Positions 60,301-64,000 of a stretch of DNA of 64,000 bases are shown piece after piece. The position numbers were made by a program, and so were the translations under genes. Every line of letters starts with the position of its first letter. Position 1 is the first letter of the stretch. This stretch comes from Neospora caninum Liverpool (taxonomy: Eukaryota > Apicomplexa > Conoidasida > Eucoccidiorida > Sarcocystidae). Location: NCBI RefSeq assembly GCF_000208865.1, contig NC_018393.1:3738714-3802713 (forward strand), given 5' to 3'. The notes below the pieces were generated by a model. That model was not told the DNA's origin, searched no databases, and saw only the letters and a list, made by a program, of their open reading frames with translations.

Positions 60301-61875
60301 GGTTGTGCTCTACTGTCCGGACGGTGTCTCGTTCAAGATTTTCCAGTCGATGAAACCCATATCTTTGCACAGGCGACTCACGGACGACACTCGTGAACTG
60401 TCGAGAAAACCGGTAGTCTAGGGTGTGACGAAAACGTCGATTAGGCCGGTTTCACGATTGTCTGTTCGATTAAAGATACTTAATCGCTGTAGCACGCACC
60501 TTGTCATATACCAGTAGTCGGAGGGTGATTCGCTGCACCCGCCGTGGGGATAGTTACACACAAATTCCTTATCCACGACAATTAGCGGATTTCCGTTGTC
60601 GCCTTGAGAATCCTTGAGTAAATTGTCATTGTGGGCAGGATCACTCTCTGAATACGAGTCGACGTCTTTCGTCTCCTTCTGCTCGACGGCCGCAGATAAT
60701 GGCTGTGGCGATGCACTGCCGTCAGTAGCATTGTTTTCTTGGTGAGAAGAAGCTGGCGCCTTTTGAGAAGATTCAGCATCCCAGAGGTCTTCCTGAACAG
60801 GAGCACAAGATGAATTCTGGGGGAAATCATGATGCCAAGTGTGCTCTCTTTCGTTGTCGAGGGGCACAGGGGTAGGCGATATGTTGGATGCAGGGATTGT
60901 CACTTCAGTAGTATTCACCTCTTGTCCGGACGTGGCTTTGGAATTGGTGGTTGGGTCTGACGGAAGATCGCTCCTCGTTTTCTTATTGCCTGAAGGAGAG
61001 GACATATGAACATCCGCATAACTCTCTTGGGGCAGCCGATGACAGAGTGGCAATGGTCTAGTTCTTCCCCGCCTAGAGAACAGTAGTGTGGGTTTTCTTG
61101 AGATGGACGAGTTGTGGTTCCTTCTACAATCTTTTCCCGTGCCGTCGACACATTCCTTAACATCTTCCTCGGCGCTAATCTGCTTCACATCTTTATTAAG
61201 GAACCTGGCCACCCCAAAGGGACCGCCGGCACTGTTTGACGACTCTCCTTGACCGAAGTACTAGTGGAATAAACAACGAGTGACGAAAGGAATCCGCCAT
61301 CGAATATATCTTGATGATAAAGGAGCGAAATATATAGATACTGCCAAGCTCCTGAGACGTATGTCGGCCCAGTTACGCGGCGAACGTTGCAGTTCCCCGC
61401 AGACGGAATCGCACGTGCCAGAAAATAGAACCGTTCTTGGAGCCTTTAGCCCTAGTTCGGACGCCGTTACGTTTCAGTTAGCATAGGTGTCACTCCTTCC
61501 CCTCCAACAGTCGAAGGAACTTATAGAAGCGCCATAAATCTAGCTTTGGAGAAGCCTGGCACAAAACATTTCAGTGATTCGGCACATACAGCGTAATGGA
61601 TACGTTAGGCCGAGGCATCGGGCCTTACCTTCCGTCAGAGGCGTGGCGACAGCACCAGAGGAGGTAGACGAGGAGGCCGCAGCTGTACGAAGAGGAAAGC
61701 AAGACGAATTGAACCAGGCAATGGAGAAAAGGAGGAGACAGGAAAATGAGAATAGAACAAAACATCTACCGCCTAGAAGGCCACGTCCAGCCACCAGCTG
61801 CTGTTGGTTCCCTAGGACCTGTCGTGGACGAGAGACGGTAAAAGACGGCTCCGCGATATGTGAGTTGCCCCACAT
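51385..61875 (-). CDS. large secreted transmembrane protein with thrombospondin type-1 repeats
   Basis: Thirteen-exon model: 61875-61629, 61247-60500, 60060-59606, 59052-58887, 58533-58395, 57546-56874, 56581-55504, 55291-55172, 55002-54556, 54493-54398, 54325-54287, 54110-52932 and 52468-51385. All phases agree and give about 2,156 residues. The start is CCAAAATGTGG. A hydrophobic segment at ~39-55 (FVLFSFSCLLLFSIAWF) serves as signal peptide. Exons 2-6 are cysteine-rich (for example CVRCSPGDSVSLC). TSR motifs: CYGEWSEWSAC, CPGRWSSWTHCETDC, and CGIAVGEWSSCDGLCRR split by an intron. A membrane span (LVLYVVVFCMACGGMLFLLALCAC) lies in the last exon, before a ~290-residue cytosolic tail. Known: apicomplexan TSR membrane proteins are commonly micronemal adhesins or invasion factors. 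Microneme localisation and any MIC14/MIC15-type identity are inference. Joins between exons 8 and 12 are the least certain. Confidence 0.75.
52766..52811. repeat. (AT)n microsatellite in TSR-gene final intron
   Basis: A (AT)n run of about 32 bases within the intron between the exon ending at 52932 and the last exon. Confidence 0.9.
58803..58862. repeat. three tandem copies of a 20-base unit
   Basis: The unit GTACATGGATGCATATATAG occurs three times head to tail; the last copy differs at one base. It lies in the intron between modelled TSR exons 4 and 5. The core contains the palindrome ATGCAT. Confidence 0.95.
59282..59402. repeat. AT-rich degenerate simple repeat in TSR-gene intron 3
   Basis: Scattered ATATAT, ACATATAC and GTATAT words between modelled exons 3 and 4. 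Not a perfect array. Confidence 0.6.
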
Positions 61876-63442
61876 TTTGGATGGGCTGTTCGAGTTGCTG
61901 TGGAAGTGCAACAGTCTCGAAGAGGGAAGAATGCAGAAAGCTGAGAAGAGTCACAAACGACCCTGTGTACTGGAGTGACAGAAAGGACACCCGAGGAAGA
62001 CCCGTTGGCCTTTCAGTGGACAGGCATAGCTGCTACTTAGCTGTTCCCGCCTGCAAAAAGGCCTTTCCAAAGGCCCTTCGTCCCATTAATCAAGTATGTT
62101 CTGCACCGTATTCGAAGCAAAAATTTCGTTCTCCCACTAAAGTTATTTGGAAGAATCACGTGCGCCTTCAGATATACCACAGGCCTACTTATCTGCAGCA
62201 TGTGACGCTCGCATACTGACACGCGCGTGTGTTTCATAGAAGAAAAGTGGGCTGTCGGTGAAAGCTTCATGGTGGCTGGCCAAATACACAGTAGCGCTTT
62301 AAAAACACATGCACCACAGTGTGTAGTTAGGTATCGCAGTCTTTTACCAGACAGGGCCAAATACCGGCTGTGCAGCGACCCCCCACAGAGCAGATTTCTA
62401 AAGATGACCTCGTTGGATTGAGAAAACACCTAAGTGTAAATGCAAGATGATAATATAGCTCACGGTTGCCTTTCAGACTCCACACCAAGTTCCGTCCTGT
62501 TCTTGATATCCATCGAAGTGACACGACTGGATTGTTCGTGCGATATTTCCACGAACAAGTACATCGCTTACACGTGCAGCGACTCAAGCACATTCTGTAT
62601 AATGACCTTGCCAGAGATATCCCCATCTTTTCCTCTGCTGCGCTGTTCTCCACAGTATGTTGTGTGGCTAAAAGATGAAACAGGCACTGGCCCACGACCA
62701 GCGTGTGGCGGTGCTTTCATTGACGTGGGCCTGCTCCTCTAATCAGCACTGTTCTGAAGATTGGAGCAGAAGTCCATTGAAAAACATACTGCTCGCAACT
62801 GTTAACGCTATGTAGCTACGGAGAACCCAGTGGTGAATCCGTGTAGCCGACAAGTAGGGGAAAAACTCTTGCTGCTTCTAGAGAGGTACTGGCAACCAGC
62901 CGCCGCAGTTCTGCACGTGTGAGGGGTTGTTCACCATTTTAGTCTGAACACCAGACTCACACCAAGAATCGGCAAACTGGCCGTGAGCAGCGGACGCACA
63001 GCCCAGCTTTGTACAAACCATTTTCACTGCGATCACCTCTTACGTTTGTTGCTTTTGTTGTTGAAGTGACACTGAGAACAATTTCCCTAGAAGAAGGAAC
63101 AACAGCCCAGTTTCCCCTGGTAAAAGACAACGCGGGCATAAATAACACTCCCTAGCGCTTTTCATGGATGTTGCCTTAACATGGACACAAATATACACGT
63201 GCATATGTAATTACTTGAGAATACGCATGTTCAGACACGTGTGAACATGCAGCACCGGGAAATTTGATTAGGCCAAGGTACTCCACTCTCTGGTCTCAAC
63301 GTAAAAAATAGGAAGACCTCTGGCCCAGCAACCATACATTTGTTTATACAGATATGTACACATTGTATGTTTCGATGAGCACGAATTGTATCAACATACA
63401 CATATGCATTTGCATGGGCACATACGCAGGAAAAAACATTCT
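61876..63442. other. upstream region of the TSR-protein gene, no gene recognised
   Basis: 1.6 kb of A+T-moderate sequence with short frames on both strands. It presumably contains the TSR-gene promoter. No motif identified with confidence. Confidence 0.45.
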
Positions 63443-63766
63443 TTATCGGAGCGGTAAGGAGACGGCGACTGGCTGAACTCCACCAACGACACTAGCAGCT
63501 CCCATGCCAGGACCTGCAAGAGCTGTCGCGGGCACTCCGCCTGCTAAGACCGGTCCGGACGCTCCCATTATGGCAGGAGAACCACCTTGTGATGCCAGCA
63601 GAGGAGCAGCGGGATATCCGCCATATCCTTGGGGGAACATAGCTTCTGTTCCAACCAACGGGTATCCATACCCGAAAAAGGGCCGGTAGTAGTAAGGGAA
63701 CGTCACTGCAGCGCAGCAGCCACAACATAGCCGCAAACACGTCTGACAGTTTGAGGCCGGCACCAA
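63443..63766 (-). CDS. possible 3' exon of a Gly/Pro/Ala-rich protein with a cysteine cluster
   Basis: An open minus-strand frame of ~107 codons without an ATG at its head, closed by a stop just upstream. If real it is a downstream exon whose acceptor lies near 63.77 kb, with the rest beyond the right edge. The translation has a cysteine cluster (CQTCLRLCCGCC, a possible palmitoylation site), then aromatic YYYRPFFGYGYP and a Gly/Ala/Pro/Val-rich tail. Such composition occurs in pellicle-associated coccidian proteins, but no family is recognised. The biased composition weakens the open frame as evidence. Confidence 0.3.
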   Translation of the reverse strand: MVPASNCQTCLRLCCGCCAAVTFPYYYRPFFGYGYPLVGTEAMFPQGYGGYPAAPLLASQGGSPAIMGASGPVLAGGVPATALAGPGMGAASVVGGVQPVAVSLPLR

Positions 63767-64000
63767 CTCGTAGCATCAAATATCGCCCAAACAAGAAACT
63801 GTATTTATCATGGAATGTCCCAAAACCATACCCAAAGACGATACGGCCGAAGAGGAGTCGACAATCCCTGTAATTCTCATGAATGCAACGGTGAACAGCG
63901 CGCTCTGCAAAGCATTGCTGCTTTCAAGCGACAGGGCTGATCACTAGTGAGGCATTTTTTCATAAAACAGTCTTGCTCTCCGTGCTTCACGAAATCTGCA

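Noticed and set aside
1..64000. CRISPR arrays, bacterial operons, phage or insertion sequences
   Set aside because: Gene structure is intron-containing and eukaryotic. The repeats are simple microsatellites, with no spacer-repeat pattern or transposase frame.

Overview
The window is nuclear DNA from a tissue-cyst-forming coccidian apicomplexan, most likely Toxoplasma gondii or a close relative (Hammondia, Neospora). I cannot fix the species from sequence alone. The evidence is: a two-domain SRS/SAG surface antigen, a Derlin-like protein with a signal peptide plus long basic leader (the apicoplast-import type), a large secreted thrombospondin-repeat (TSR) membrane protein, short exons split by U2-type introns, long disordered insertions inside conserved enzymes, (AT)n microsatellites in introns and spacers, and start contexts such as CCAAAATG and CACCATGG. 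A run of 100 N marks an assembly gap.

Layout from left to right. The 5' part of a SET-domain methyltransferase gene (minus strand) runs off the left edge. Next come a possible GPI-anchored protein (plus, 6.8-8.0 kb), V-ATPase subunit D (minus, seven exons, 11.1-14.4 kb) and, divergent from it across 1 kb, an SRS surface antigen (plus, two exons joined by a GC-AG intron). Convergent with the SRS gene is TFIIF beta/RAP30 (minus, five exons, 18.8-21.4 kb). Then follow the Der1-like gene (minus, 23.5-25.2 kb) and a 1,140-residue unrecognised protein (minus, 28.1-31.6 kb). After a 4.7 kb spacer lie adenylate kinase (plus, two exons) and, convergent with it, CDP-diacylglycerol synthase (minus, 40.1-43.0 kb). 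After another long spacer come a nicotinamidase (plus, two exons, 47.6-49.4 kb) and, convergent with it, a TSR transmembrane protein (minus, 13 exons modelled, 51.4-61.9 kb). A doubtful Gly/Pro/Tyr-rich exon lies near the right edge.

The genes do not form one pathway, as is usual for this genome type. They cover housekeeping functions (proton pumping, polymerase II initiation, nucleotide balance, NAD salvage, phospholipid synthesis), one organelle-import component, and surface or secreted proteins (SRS, TSR protein, possible GPI protein). Exon joins were worked out by hand from splice motifs and checked for codon phase. All joins given for V-ATPase D, TFIIF beta, SRS, adenylate kinase and nicotinamidase are phase-consistent and restore the family alignment. 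The SET and TSR models are phase-consistent, but the TSR model is less certain between 55.2 and 54.1 kb. I see no credible tRNA, rRNA, transposon or organellar insert.
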